Positions 15,318 through 23,213 of a DNA stretch of 37,830 nt are shown here, piece after piece. The stretch lies in the NCBI RefSeq assembly GCF_025567095.1, contig NZ_JAOQJH010000033.1. One strand, written 5' to 3'. Made by a program: the position numbers and the translations under genes. The notes beneath the pieces are model-generated. The model had not been told where the DNA came from and made no database searches. It worked only from the letters and a program-made list of their open reading frames with translations. Each line of letters opens with the position of its first letter. Position 1 is the first letter of the stretch. The stretch is from Anthropogastromicrobium aceti (GTDB lineage: Bacteria > Bacillota > Clostridia > Lachnospirales > Lachnospiraceae).

Positions 15318-16157
15318 TTAGTTGGTTGCCGTCATAAATTCATCCATGATTTCTTTGCGGATTTTCTCAAGAAGTTCCGGTGCCTTTCCTCCAACCGGCT
15401 TCCCGTCCAGTTCATTCGCATACATGCAGAGCTTGCTTGAACTTGTAACAAGAACCTCATCTGCATCAAACATTTCATCCAGAGTATATGGAGTCTCACT
15501 CACCGGAATTTCAAGCTTTTTACATGCTTTAATCAGATGAGCTCTTACAATTCCCGGCAGAATCAGGTTATCTGTCGGCGCTGTAATCAGTTTGCCGTCC
15601 TTAATAATGTGGCAGTTGCTGTGCGCGCACTCCGTAACCCGCTTTCCCGGTCTGTAAAATACACACTCTTCCGCCCCTGCTCTTTTTGCCTTCTCAGATG
15701 CCATGACAGACGGAATCAGATTCAACGTCTTGATGTTGCAATGGAAAAATCGCGTATCCTCTGCTGTAATCAGCTTAATTGGCTTCGTCCCATCCGCGAT
15801 TTCTGCCGGCTTTAACATAATCCACAAATTTGCCTTTCCTTCCGGGAATACATGGTTACGCATGCCGGTACCTCTTGTTACCTGATAATAAACAAACAGA
15901 TTTCCGGTATCCATTTTGTTTACCATTTCCTGGAGCAAGTCCGCCAGTTCTGCTTTTGTCACAGGCACTTTGATATCCAGAAGTCCGGCGCTGTTGAATA
16001 AACGATCGATATGTTCATTCAATGCAAAAATTTTATAGTTTCTTGACAGCCCTGCGTCATAAACTCCATCTCCGAACCAGCATACTCTGTCATTCATTGG
16101 AATGCTCATCTCGTCCAGCTCGCCAAATTTTCCATTATAATATCCTAATGTTTTCAT
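15318..16157 (-). CDS. dat: D-amino-acid transaminase (class IV aminotransferase)
   Basis: The 279-residue PLP enzyme of fold type IV interconverts D-alanine and D-glutamate with their keto acids. It has the N-terminal YYNGKFGELDEMSIPMNDR, the PLP lysine Lys143 in NIKTLNLIPSVMASEKAK, and the HSNCHIIKDGKL phosphate-binding strand. A longer frame reaches 16274, but the protein starts at ATG 16157, preceded by GGAGGAAAAG, and the extra 39 residues have no family counterpart. It leads a two-gene operon with the S58 peptidase. The AT-rich promoter region lies at 16200-16300. Confidence 0.85.
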   Translation of the reverse strand: MKTLGYYNGKFGELDEMSIPMNDRVCWFGDGVYDAGLSRNYKIFALNEHIDRLFNSAGLLDIKVPVTKAELADLLQEMVNKMDTGNLFVYYQVTRGTGMRNHVFPEGKANLWIMLKPAEIADGTKPIKLITAEDTRFFHCNIKTLNLIPSVMASEKAKRAGAEECVFYRPGKRVTECAHSNCHIIKDGKLITAPTDNLILPGIVRAHLIKACKKLEIPVSETPYTLDEMFDADEVLVTSSSKLCMYANELDGKPVGGKAPELLEKIRKEIMDEFMTATN

Positions 16158-16401
16158 TCTCTTTTCCTCCATTTTCTCAAAGAAAAAACAGCAAACACGC
16201 TCTAGTGTTGAAGCGCAAAAAAATAGGCAAAAATGCTTTACAAACACCTTTGCTTGCTTAAATAATATTATCATTATAATTCTTTTTTTCTAAAATGCAA
16301 TCCCTATTTTTTTATAAATTACTTTTTTTGCAAAATATGCCGTTTTTTTCAAAAATGCTGCGGCGGGGTCTCTTTAACAGCATAACTCCTCCCCGATGCA
16401 G

Positions 16402-16420
16402 TTTTTGCCGGGGACAGGCA
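16402..16420 (+). repeat. Interspersed motif, copy 10
   Basis: TTTTTGCCGGGGACAGGCA followed by T(7). Left: region upstream of dat. Right: MerR-family gene stop 17 bases away. Base composition shifts to GC-rich at this point. Confidence 0.9.
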
Positions 16421-16436
16421 TTTTTTTCCCTTGAAT

Positions 16437-16874
16437 TTAGCGATGCGCATTTTCATATGCTTTTCGGATTTCCTCCGGCAATCGATCAGGAATCAGTGAC
16501 TTTAGTCTGTCCTCACTGCCGTCTTTGATTGCCTGCTCATAGTACCAGCATTTGAATTTCAGCATATCCAGCGTCCGGTTCATATGCTCAAGCTCTGCTT
16601 CCATGTGCACCCGTTGCGCCTCAAACATTGCCTTTCGCTGCGGGTAGGTGGCCGGTCCTTCTACGCACCAATCCATGAACTGCCGAATGTCCTTGATCTC
16701 CATGCCAGCCTTTTTCAGACATTCAATGACCCGGAGCGCTTCAATCTCCGCCTCACTAAACTTGCGGATGCCGGATACCCGTTCCATGTTCGGAAAAAGT
16801 CCCTGTTTATCATAATAGCGCAGCGTAGAGATGGGCAATCCGAACATCTCTGCCACCTGTCCAATTGAATACAT
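16437..16874 (-). CDS. MerR-family transcriptional regulator
   Basis: The 145-residue protein has the N-terminal winged helix MYSIGQVAEMFGLPISTLRY, YDKQGLF and the RKFSEAEIEALRVIECLKKAGM segment, followed by a coiled coil with a Cys near residue ~69 and another near ~109. MerR proteins twist promoters with 19-base spacers; such a promoter lies in the divergent gap (16908-16938). It probably controls the three genes on the other side. The effector is unknown. Confidence 0.88.
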   Translation of the reverse strand: MYSIGQVAEMFGLPISTLRYYDKQGLFPNMERVSGIRKFSEAEIEALRVIECLKKAGMEIKDIRQFMDWCVEGPATYPQRKAMFEAQRVHMEAELEHMNRTLDMLKFKCWYYEQAIKDGSEDRLKSLIPDRLPEEIRKAYENAHR

Positions 16875-16907
16875 AAATTTCCCTCCAAAAAAATTTCAAA
16901 AAACATC

Positions 16908-16938
16908 TTGACCTAAAGTTAGGTTTAGGTGTTACTAT
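16908..16938 (+). promoter_or_regulatory. MerR-type promoter/operator
   Basis: TTGACC (16908-16913) and TACTAT (16933-16938) are separated by 19 bases. The spacer holds the inverted repeat CCTAAAGTTAGGTTTAGG. A 19-base spacer with a central dyad is the hallmark of MerR-activated promoters. It points at the gene starting at 16982. Confidence 0.75.
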
Positions 16939-16981
16939 GAGAATAACACAAAGAATATAAAAATGCAAGGAGTGTTCTACG

Positions 16982-17233
16982 ATGAATAAAAAAGTACTAA
17001 TCATTTCCTCAAGTCCCCGTAAGGGCGGCAACTCCGAAACGCTGGCGGCAGCGTTTGCCAAGGACGCACCGGAAACCTTTGCGGGTACAGAGAAAGCCGT
17101 GCAGGGCTGGGTAGACTGCTTCCCCCGCTGTGCGCTGGCTGGCACAGTGTTTGCAGGCGGCGTAAACGGCGTGGGAGAAATCGCAGGTCATGCTGTACTG
17201 GAGCAAGCCTATCAGATGGGCAAGGAGGTGTGA
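16982..17233 (+). pseudogene. NAD(P)H-dependent FMN reductase with a large in-frame deletion
   Basis: The 83 codons start with the flavodoxin-like phosphate loop KKVLIISSSPRKGGNSETLA and end with GEIAGHAVLEQAYQMGKEV, which are the two ends of a ~180-residue FMN reductase. The middle (Cys-rich loop, flavin ring-binding and dimer regions) is missing without loss of frame. GGAGTG lies upstream. The stop is 3 bases before the next ATG. It may be expressed but is unlikely to bind flavin properly; a pseudogene is the likeliest reading. Confidence 0.75.
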
Positions 17234-17236
17234 GCC

Positions 17237-18001
17237 ATGGCAGTTAAACAAACGGCAGGCAGAGAGGCTTTGGGGGAATTTGCTCCTAAATTTGCAGAAT
17301 TGAATGATGATGTGCTGTTTGGACAGGTGTGGAGCCGAGAAGACAAGCTTTCTCTGCGAGACCGCAGCATTGTAACAGTGGTGGTGCTGATGGCGCAGGG
17401 GCTGACGGATTCGTCCTTTCAGTACCACCTGACAACTGCAAAGAACAACGGTGTGACCAAAACGGAAATTGCGGAGATCCTGACACATGCGGCATTTTAT
17501 GCGGGCTGGCCTAAGGCGTGGGCGGCCTTCCGTATGGCAAAGGAGGTATGGGCGGAGGACGATGCTGCCGACGCAAAAGCCAAGCATCAGAATGAAATGG
17601 TCTTTCCCATCGGCGCACCCAATGATGACTTTGCGAAATATTTTATTGGCCAAAGCTATCTCGCACCTCTTTCTACGCAGCAGGTCGGCATTTACAATGT
17701 GACCTTTGAACCCGGATGCCGCAATAACTGGCACATTCATCACGCCAAAAACGGCGGCGGACAGATCCTCGTTTGTGTGGCCGGTCGAGGTTACTATCAG
17801 GAATGGGGCAAACCGGCACAGGAGCTGCGCCCCGGCGATGTGGTAAATATTCCGACCGGGGTCAAGCACTGGCACGGTGCTGCGCCGGACAGCTGGTTCT
17901 CTCATCTGGCGGTAGAGGTTCCGGGGGACGAAACCTCCAATGAATGGTTGGAAGCCGTGGACAACACAGTATATTTTAAGGCAACAGGCAAGGAGGTCTG
18001 A
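17237..18001 (+). CDS. Carboxymuconolactone-decarboxylase/cupin fusion protein
   Basis: 254 residues. The N-terminal ~110 form an AhpD/CMD-like helical domain (LRDRSIVTVVVLMAQG, QYHLTTAKNNGVTKTEIAEI). The C-terminal ~150-235 are a cupin with metal-binding His in NWHIHHAKNGG and GVKHWHGA. Such fusions are found with flavin reductases and alpha/beta hydrolases in oxidoreductive or detoxification operons; the reaction is unknown. GGAGGTGTGAGCC precedes the ATG. It follows the FMN reductase remnant by 3 bases and precedes the hydrolase by 2. Confidence 0.85.
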   Translation: MAVKQTAGREALGEFAPKFAELNDDVLFGQVWSREDKLSLRDRSIVTVVVLMAQGLTDSSFQYHLTTAKNNGVTKTEIAEILTHAAFYAGWPKAWAAFRMAKEVWAEDDAADAKAKHQNEMVFPIGAPNDDFAKYFIGQSYLAPLSTQQVGIYNVTFEPGCRNNWHIHHAKNGGGQILVCVAGRGYYQEWGKPAQELRPGDVVNIPTGVKHWHGAAPDSWFSHLAVEVPGDETSNEWLEAVDNTVYFKATGKEV

Positions 18002-18003
18002 AT

Positions 18004-18975
18004 ATGGAAAAGCTGAATTTAACACAGGAATGGGATAAGGTGTTCCCGAAAAGTGACAAGGTGGATCACAAGAAAGTAACCTTTCACAACCGCTATGGCA
18101 TCACACTGGCGGCGGATATGTACACGCCGAAGGGCACAGAGGGCAAGTTGCCCGCCATTGCCGTCAGCGGTCCGTTCGGTGCGGTAAAGGAGCAGTCCTC
18201 CGGTCTGTATGCGCAGAAAATGGCGGAGCTTGGCTTCTTGACGATTGCCTTCGACCCGTCCTACACCGGCGAGAGCGGCGGTACACCCCGCTATGTCGCT
18301 TCGCCGGACATCAACACCGAGGATTTCTGCGCAGCGGTAGACTTCCTCTCCGTACAGGAGAATGTTGATCCGGAGCACATCGGTATCATCGGTATCTGCG
18401 GTTGGGGCGGCATGGCGATCAATGCCGCAGCCATTGACACCCGTATCAAAGCGACCGCTGCTATGACCATGTACGACATGATCCGTGTGAACGCCAACGG
18501 CTATTTTGACAGTGAGGATTCTGAGCAGGCACGCTTTGAGAAGAAAAAAGCCATGAATGCACAGCGCACGGAAGATTACAGGAGTGGTACTTATGCATTG
18601 GCAGGCGGTGTTGTCGATCCGCTACCAGAGGATGCTCCGCAGTTTGTGAAGGACTATTACGCCTACTACAAAACGCCACGTGGCTATCACCCCCGTAGCC
18701 TGAACTCCAACGGCGGTTGGAATGTGACCTCCTCGCTATCGTTCCTAAATATGCCGATTTTGCAGTACAGCAGCGAGATTCGCTCTGCCGTACTGCTGGT
18801 ACACGGGGAAAAGGCGCACTCTCGCTATTTCAGTGAGACAGCTTACAGCAAGCTGACCGGCGATAATAAGGAATTGCTCATTATCCCCGGTGCAAACCAC
18901 ACCGACCTTTACGATCAGATAGACATCATTCCGTTTGGAAAGCTGAAAGCGTTCTTTGAGGAATATCTGAAATAA
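18004..18975 (+). CDS. Alpha/beta hydrolase, YcjY/dienelactone-hydrolase-like
   Basis: The 323-residue hydrolase has strands and helices in the canonical order: LPAIAVSGPFGAVKEQSSG, GFLTIAFDPSYTGESGG, then the elbow IGIIGICGWGGMAINAA, and late acid/base regions VLLVHGEKAHSR and IPGANHTDLYD. The elbow reads ICGWGG where related YcjY proteins show a Ser, so Cys may be the nucleophile or the enzyme may be altered. It is the last gene of the MerR divergon; ~53% GC by eye, unlike the flanks. A strong terminator follows. Confidence 0.82.
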   Translation: MEKLNLTQEWDKVFPKSDKVDHKKVTFHNRYGITLAADMYTPKGTEGKLPAIAVSGPFGAVKEQSSGLYAQKMAELGFLTIAFDPSYTGESGGTPRYVASPDINTEDFCAAVDFLSVQENVDPEHIGIIGICGWGGMAINAAAIDTRIKATAAMTMYDMIRVNANGYFDSEDSEQARFEKKKAMNAQRTEDYRSGTYALAGGVVDPLPEDAPQFVKDYYAYYKTPRGYHPRSLNSNGGWNVTSSLSFLNMPILQYSSEIRSAVLLVHGEKAHSRYFSETAYSKLTGDNKELLIIPGANHTDLYDQIDIIPFGKLKAFFEEYLK

Positions 18976-19045
18976 GCGCCTTGTGCTTCTGCCTGTTGGC
19001 GGACATGATATTTTTGCTTGATCCGAACAATTTCCTGATAACAAC

Positions 19046-19097
19046 TAAAAAGTCCACCAGTCATGATGCACTACGCATCGCACTGGTGGACTTTTTC
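19046..19097. terminator. Strong terminator after the MerR operon
   Basis: AAAAAGTCCACCAGT pairs perfectly with ACTGGTGGACTTTTT around a loop that holds GATGCACTACGCATC. A- and T-runs on both sides make it bidirectional. Confidence 0.9.
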
Positions 19098-19117
19098 TGT
19101 AAAGATATAAAAATATG

Positions 19118-19145
19118 TTTTTTTGCCGGGGACAGGCACTGGATA
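19118..19145 (+). repeat. Interspersed motif, copy 11
   Basis: T(7) then GCCGGGGACAGGCACTGGAT. Left: terminator of the hydrolase operon 20 bases away. Right: lipoprotein gene stop 123 bases away. Composition drops back to AT-rich here. Confidence 0.9.
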
Positions 19146-19267
19146 TATACGGGTATACTCTTACCAATTCCGATTATAGAATATCAAGCCATCAAACTAT
19201 CTACATTTATTGTAAATTATTATCAAATACCTTCGACTGTTACTAACTATTTACATAATAATATAAA

Positions 19268-20389
19268 TCAATTACTTAAAGAATTATCTGTAAAAGGCAC
19301 TAAATAGAGTTTATCTTTAGTATCAGTTTCTGACAGTGAATATTTTGAAATCATTAGCATATTATCATACGATAACACACATCGAATAACAAATTGTTCA
19401 TTTTCCATAGAATAATTTTGAATTTCCAAAGCACCTGTTTGCTTATTTAGACGATAAATATTATTTGTGTTTCTTAAATAGAACAATTCATAACCTGTTT
19501 TATTATTCGAATTAGGAATGTACTCCAAATTAGCTTCACATAAGAGCATTTCGATTTCTTTGTCAGTATATTTACATATAATGGAAACGCCAGAATAATC
19601 GGTTATGCAAAAATAATTGTTAAAAGCATAAAACCCTCCAATATTATCGGTTATCTCATAATCACGAAAAATAGAAGTTATGTCAATCGTCCCAACACAA
19701 ATGAAGTCAAGATCATATTTATTTAAAAAATATTGCGTGTCAGAATTATTCTTAGCTCGTTCGAGGACATATAAATACTCGTTATCGCTGTCAATATAGA
19801 TTATGTTACACTCTGCACTAGTTGAATATACCTTGCTTGAATCCATTCTAATTTGCTTAAAATCACCATCTTTAGTGATCGTTTCAAGAAAAGTATCCAT
19901 AGAACCGTCTGAAAGAGCATTCCCCTGTAAAGCAATGATTTGATTATTCATTTCAACCACGGGAATTAATTTTTGTAAATATAGGTTCTCAGATATAGGT
20001 GTCATTTTCATTTCTGAGAAGTCTACAGCATGCAAAACATTTTTCATATCGTTATCACTATATGTGCTGATATAAAAATATAAAATGTCATCTATCATTA
20101 CATTACTTCTGCCTTTTAAGGCAAAATCAGAAACATGACCAACGCTTTGGTTTTCTCCCGTTTGAAAATTATAAATAAAGAATTCAACCGCAGTTCTTCC
20201 TATTTCCATATATAAAAGTTGACTTTCATATACATCAATATATGTTCGTAAATTTGATTTTTCCAATGAAACTGTGTAAGCTTGCACTATACTCTCATCA
20301 GAAGACATTGCATTTGAAGTAATACACAAAGAAGAACACCCAGTAAAAAAGATCATGCAAACAAGCAATACTATTAAATTTTTTTTCAT
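19268..20389 (-). CDS. Lipoprotein of unknown function, probably beta-propeller-like
   Basis: 373 residues from the preferred start. The N-terminus is a lipoprotein signal: Lys-Lys, a hydrophobic stretch LIVLLVCMIFF and the lipobox FTGC with Cys at 18. The mature part is beta-rich, with repeated patterns such as DILYFYIST, NIIYIDSDNEYLYVL, NYFCITDYSG and GYELFYLRNTNNIYRL that suggest propeller blades. The frame extends to 20461, but GGAG 8 bases before the ATG at 20389 and the signal peptide fix the start. Surface-exposed; partner unknown. Confidence 0.75.
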   Translation of the reverse strand: MKKNLIVLLVCMIFFTGCSSLCITSNAMSSDESIVQAYTVSLEKSNLRTYIDVYESQLLYMEIGRTAVEFFIYNFQTGENQSVGHVSDFALKGRSNVMIDDILYFYISTYSDNDMKNVLHAVDFSEMKMTPISENLYLQKLIPVVEMNNQIIALQGNALSDGSMDTFLETITKDGDFKQIRMDSSKVYSTSAECNIIYIDSDNEYLYVLERAKNNSDTQYFLNKYDLDFICVGTIDITSIFRDYEITDNIGGFYAFNNYFCITDYSGVSIICKYTDKEIEMLLCEANLEYIPNSNNKTGYELFYLRNTNNIYRLNKQTGALEIQNYSMENEQFVIRCVLSYDNMLMISKYSLSETDTKDKLYLVPFTDNSLSN

Positions 20390-20410
20390 TGTCCAGTCTC
20401 CATATTTTAT

Positions 20411-20464
20411 ATAAATGCTATTCATGGGGAGAAGAAGTGGCTCATTCTCCCCACATAGCATTTA
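20411..20464. other. Long inverted repeat upstream of the lipoprotein gene
   Basis: ATAAATGCTA...GGGGAGAA pairs with TTCTCCCC...TAGCATTTAT around an 11-base loop, giving two stacked perfect stems of 10 and 8 bases. It could be a terminator for upstream transcription, an mRNA leader structure, or a remnant of a small mobile element. Confidence 0.55.
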
Positions 20465-20931
20465 TATTTCTAAATCATATAATCAAGTGTTTTTTATTGA
20501 AAATTCAAGGTTTTTCAACCTTTCATATCTCAGTGAATAAGCCACAGCTATGAGCATTTCGATACATCAGGTACTGAAATAGCGGTTGAATGGTATACGA
20601 AATAAAACATCATTGATTTTCGCTTTACTGGCCTTGTGTATACCCTTCCCTCTATGGCAGCTAACCTCCTATATCCACTAGGATCATCTCTGTCTCCAGA
20701 GTTCCTAACTTCCTTCGTCCTGCCTGCCCATAACCAGAGTGTCAGCTATGCTCCTTTGCGGGGTCATGCCCCATGGAAAATATTCTTGCCGACTACTCGC
20801 TCATTCTTTGTATTATTGATTACTGACTTGCTTCTTGTTCCAGCACTGTGTTCAGTGGACGTTCTCTGTTACATTCTGCTTGATTCAGTGGCTGTCCACA
20901 TGACAGCCTCCATTATAGTTACTTGTATTTC
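20465..20931. other. Noncoding flank on the 3' side of the IS110 transposase
   Basis: About 470 bases without a convincing gene. The bases nearest the transposase stop probably belong to the IS110 element's noncoding end. IS1111-type relatives carry a bridge/seek RNA on this side, but I cannot see the fold or a boundary. The open frame at 20636-20950 has no domain and no ribosome site. Confidence 0.4.
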
Positions 20932-22085
20932 TTACGCAGCCTGTAGATAAACTGCCGGTCTCTTGATGTCACTCACCATCTTTTTCGGATCATAATCCAC
21001 ACCTTTAGTCAGCATGGCATAAAAGACTCGTATCAGCTTGGCTGCGATTGCCATAAGTGACTGCATTTTCTTCAATGGATTCTGCCTTATGGTTGTGTAA
21101 TAATTATGGAGTTCCCTGAACTCCGGGTTCTTCGCCACAAGCGACATTGCAACCTCAAAGAGCAGGTATCTGAGTCTCTTTCGGCCTCGTCTGCTTATTG
21201 TTGTCTCGCCCTTGTGCTTTCCCGAACTATTTTCAACCAATGCCAATCCTGCAAGCTTCTGCAATTCCTTCGGATTGTTGAAACGGCTGATATCACCTAC
21301 TTCTGCAAGGAACCCTTACACTGTCCTGATTCCCACACCTTTGATCTCTAACCGCTTTTCAGCCATCGGAATCTTTCTTACCAGTTCTTCAATTAGAACC
21401 ATAACTTCCTGTAGACGCGTATTTCTGGATTCATAGTCCTCCAGAAGCATTCGGATTTCCATTCTTGCAGACACCGCAGCTTCTATCAGGGTCTTCGCCC
21501 TCGCCTTTCCAACTGCTCTTAACTTCGCATCTCGCCAGATTTGGTTCACTCCATCTATACCTAACGTCTGGATATCTTCTGGGAGTTGGGCTGCTTTAAT
21601 GATTAGCATTCCGCTCTTGGCATCCGGATTTCCGTATACCGTCTTATATTCAGGAAAATATATTGAACCAATGACTGATCCTGTTTTGAATTCTTGTAAG
21701 TTCCGCCTGTAACTGGAATCTTATGTTTGATGCTGTTCTAAGATCAGCATCAATACCATCCGGCAGGTATGGGATCATGTAACATCCCTCTCTAACTAAT
21801 CCTGCTATAACTTTCGGATCCTTACGGTCATTTTTAGTCGGATTGTTGTCGTCGAGTTCTTTTGATTTTTTCACATGATGAGGATTTACAAGAACCGGTT
21901 TTATTTCATTATCCTGTAGAAACTTTCCAAGATTGAACCAGTAATGCCCGGTCGATTCCATACCTGAAACCACCTTATCCTTCTCATGTCTTTCTTTGAG
22001 GTCCAGGATCCATTCCTTAAATGTCACAAATCCAGCCTCTGTGTTGCTAAACTTAAATGGCTTCTTCGAATACTCGATTCCTCTG
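20932..22085 (-). pseudogene. IS110-family transposase, decayed and missing its N-terminus
   Basis: Three minus-strand pieces form one protein: IEYSKKPFKFSNTEAGF ... SGMESTGHYWF ... KNDRKDPKVIAGLV (22080-21650), then the helical middle (21609-21316), then the C-terminal SSGKHKGETTISRRGRKRLR block carrying the catalytic Ser region (21300-20932). A frameshift at ~21655 (after HWFNI) and an in-frame TAA at ~21313 inactivate it. The first ~15 residues with the start of the DEDD RuvC-like domain are replaced by the motif copy at 22086. IS110 enzymes are RNA-guided DNA recombinases. Confidence 0.88.
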
Positions 22086-22109
22086 TTGCCTGGGACAGGC
22101 ACTGGATGT
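22086..22109 (+). repeat. Interspersed motif, copy 12; left border of CRISPR cassette 2
   Basis: TTGCCTGGGACAGGCACTGG then ATGT. It directly joins an IS110 gene lacking its start to the last 13 bases of a CRISPR repeat, so both partners are cut at the motif. Confidence 0.88.
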
Positions 22110-22384
22110 CTTGAGTTGTTACTAGCTCAAAGGGTTCTGGGATGCAAAACAGATGGTTTCAATGCCCTCATGGGCTTGAGTTGTTACAAATATTACCGAC
22201 TCTGATATTCGCAAGAATGTGTTTCAATGCCCTCTCGGGCTTGAGTTGTTACTTTTACACCATTTAGCGTGTCATATGCTATGGCAGTTTCAATGCCCTC
22301 TCGGGCTTGAGTTGTTACTAATTTTTGTTCAACGGAATCAGTTGCAGTACCTGTTTCAATGCCCTCTCGGGCTTGAGTTGTTAC
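22110..22384 (-). CRISPR. CRISPR array A, cassette 2 (4 full repeats + 1 partial)
   Basis: Full 32-base repeats at 22156-22187, 22221-22252, 22287-22318 and 22353-22384; the first carries CATG and the others CTCG in the loop of the stem. A 13-base end of a fifth repeat (CTTGAGTTGTTAC) is at 22110-22122. Spacers are 33-34 bases (22123-22155, 22188-22220, 22253-22286, 22319-22352) and all different from cassette 1. Minus-strand transcription is inferred from the ATTGAAAC end and the duplicated leader on the right. No cas genes nearby. Confidence 0.92.
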
Positions 22385-22576
22385 GGCAAGAATGTCCAAT
22401 ATTTTAAATTTTTCATGATCCTTTTTTATACATACCTGCTCTTTATAGGTGTATATTAGCATACCTGCTAAGTTTTTTCAACCAATTATCTAAGTTTTTG
22501 AGGTGCGAATCCGCTAGTACTTTTCTGGGAACTTGCCTTTCGCACCACTCTTTTATCATTTTTCTGGTAACAAACA
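22385..22576 (-). promoter_or_regulatory. Leader of array A, cassette 2
   Basis: Close copy of 13537-13727. The minus-strand promoter is not obvious. It includes the short conserved frame 22443-22577. Confidence 0.6.
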
Positions 22577-22577
22577 C
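22443..22577 (-). other. 44-codon reading frame conserved inside leader A, cassette 2
   Basis: Same frame as 13594-13728, with P for H, A for G and LS for IG as the visible differences. All visible differences change the protein, which argues against strong purifying selection; the lack of stops in both copies may reflect recent duplication. Confidence 0.25.
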
Positions 22578-23213
22578 CAATACCTTACTCTCGGGCTTAT
22601 ACCTCATTTCTACCTTATGGAGCTTTTAAAGAGAAAGCAGGAAGGACAAGCTGTGTCAATGCCCTCTCAGGCTTATACATCATTTCTACTCTAAAATGAT
22701 ACGCAAAAATAACATAGGGTAATATGGTGTCAATGCCCTCTCGGGCTTATACCTCATTTCTACATTTGAAAATTCGCGGGAGGGATAACCCCGCTTAACA
22801 TGTGTCAATGCCCTCTCGGGCTTATACCTCATTTCTACGGGTGGAAGCGGAAGCCCGGAAAGGAGGACCTTATGGTGTCAATGCCCTCTCGGGCTTATAC
22901 CTCATTTCTACAGTAGTGAATTCTATATCACCGGATCCGTTGATAGGGACTTGTGTCAATGCCCTCTCGGGCTTATACCTCATTTCTACGGAAGAGTGGT
23001 CTGATGTACTCGCTCGCGAGTACAAATTGTGTCAATGCCCTCTCGGGCTTATACCTCATTTCTACACGGCAAAGATATTCTTGCAGCCGAATCATTGGCT
23101 GGTGTCAATGCCCTCTCGGGCTTATACCTCATTTCTACCGTAGTGATGCTGTAGACACTGTTGACGTTTCTGTCGGGTGTCAATGCCCTCTCGGGCTTAT
23201 ACCTCATTTCTAC
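22577..23213 (-). CRISPR. CRISPR array B, cassette 2 (8 repeats, 8 spacers, degenerate terminal repeat)
   Basis: Full 37-base repeats start at 22653, 22727, 22802, 22875, 22953, 23029, 23102 and 23177; the one at 22653 has two substitutions. A degenerate repeat at 22577-22613 marks the leader-distal end, which sets the leader at the right. Spacers are 36-41 bases. The repeat core GCCCTCTCGGGC is a GC-rich palindrome shared with repeat A, but the rest differs (CTTATACCTCATTTCTAC against CTTGAGTTGTTAC). Minus-strand repeats end ATTGACAC. Confidence 0.95.

Noticed and set aside
17009..18025. 338-codon minus-strand frame opposite the CMD-cupin gene
   Set aside because: Antisense shadow in a GC-rich segment; no domain, and Cys/His/Arg-rich as expected for a shadow.
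20636..20950. 104-codon plus-strand frame next to IS110
   Set aside because: No ribosome site, no family; overlaps the transposase stop and lies in the element's noncoding end.
13407..23213. Assigning the arrays to a specific CRISPR subtype from the repeats
   Set aside because: No cas genes are present and I do not recognise the repeats with certainty; ATTGAAAC-type handles occur in several type I and III subtypes.
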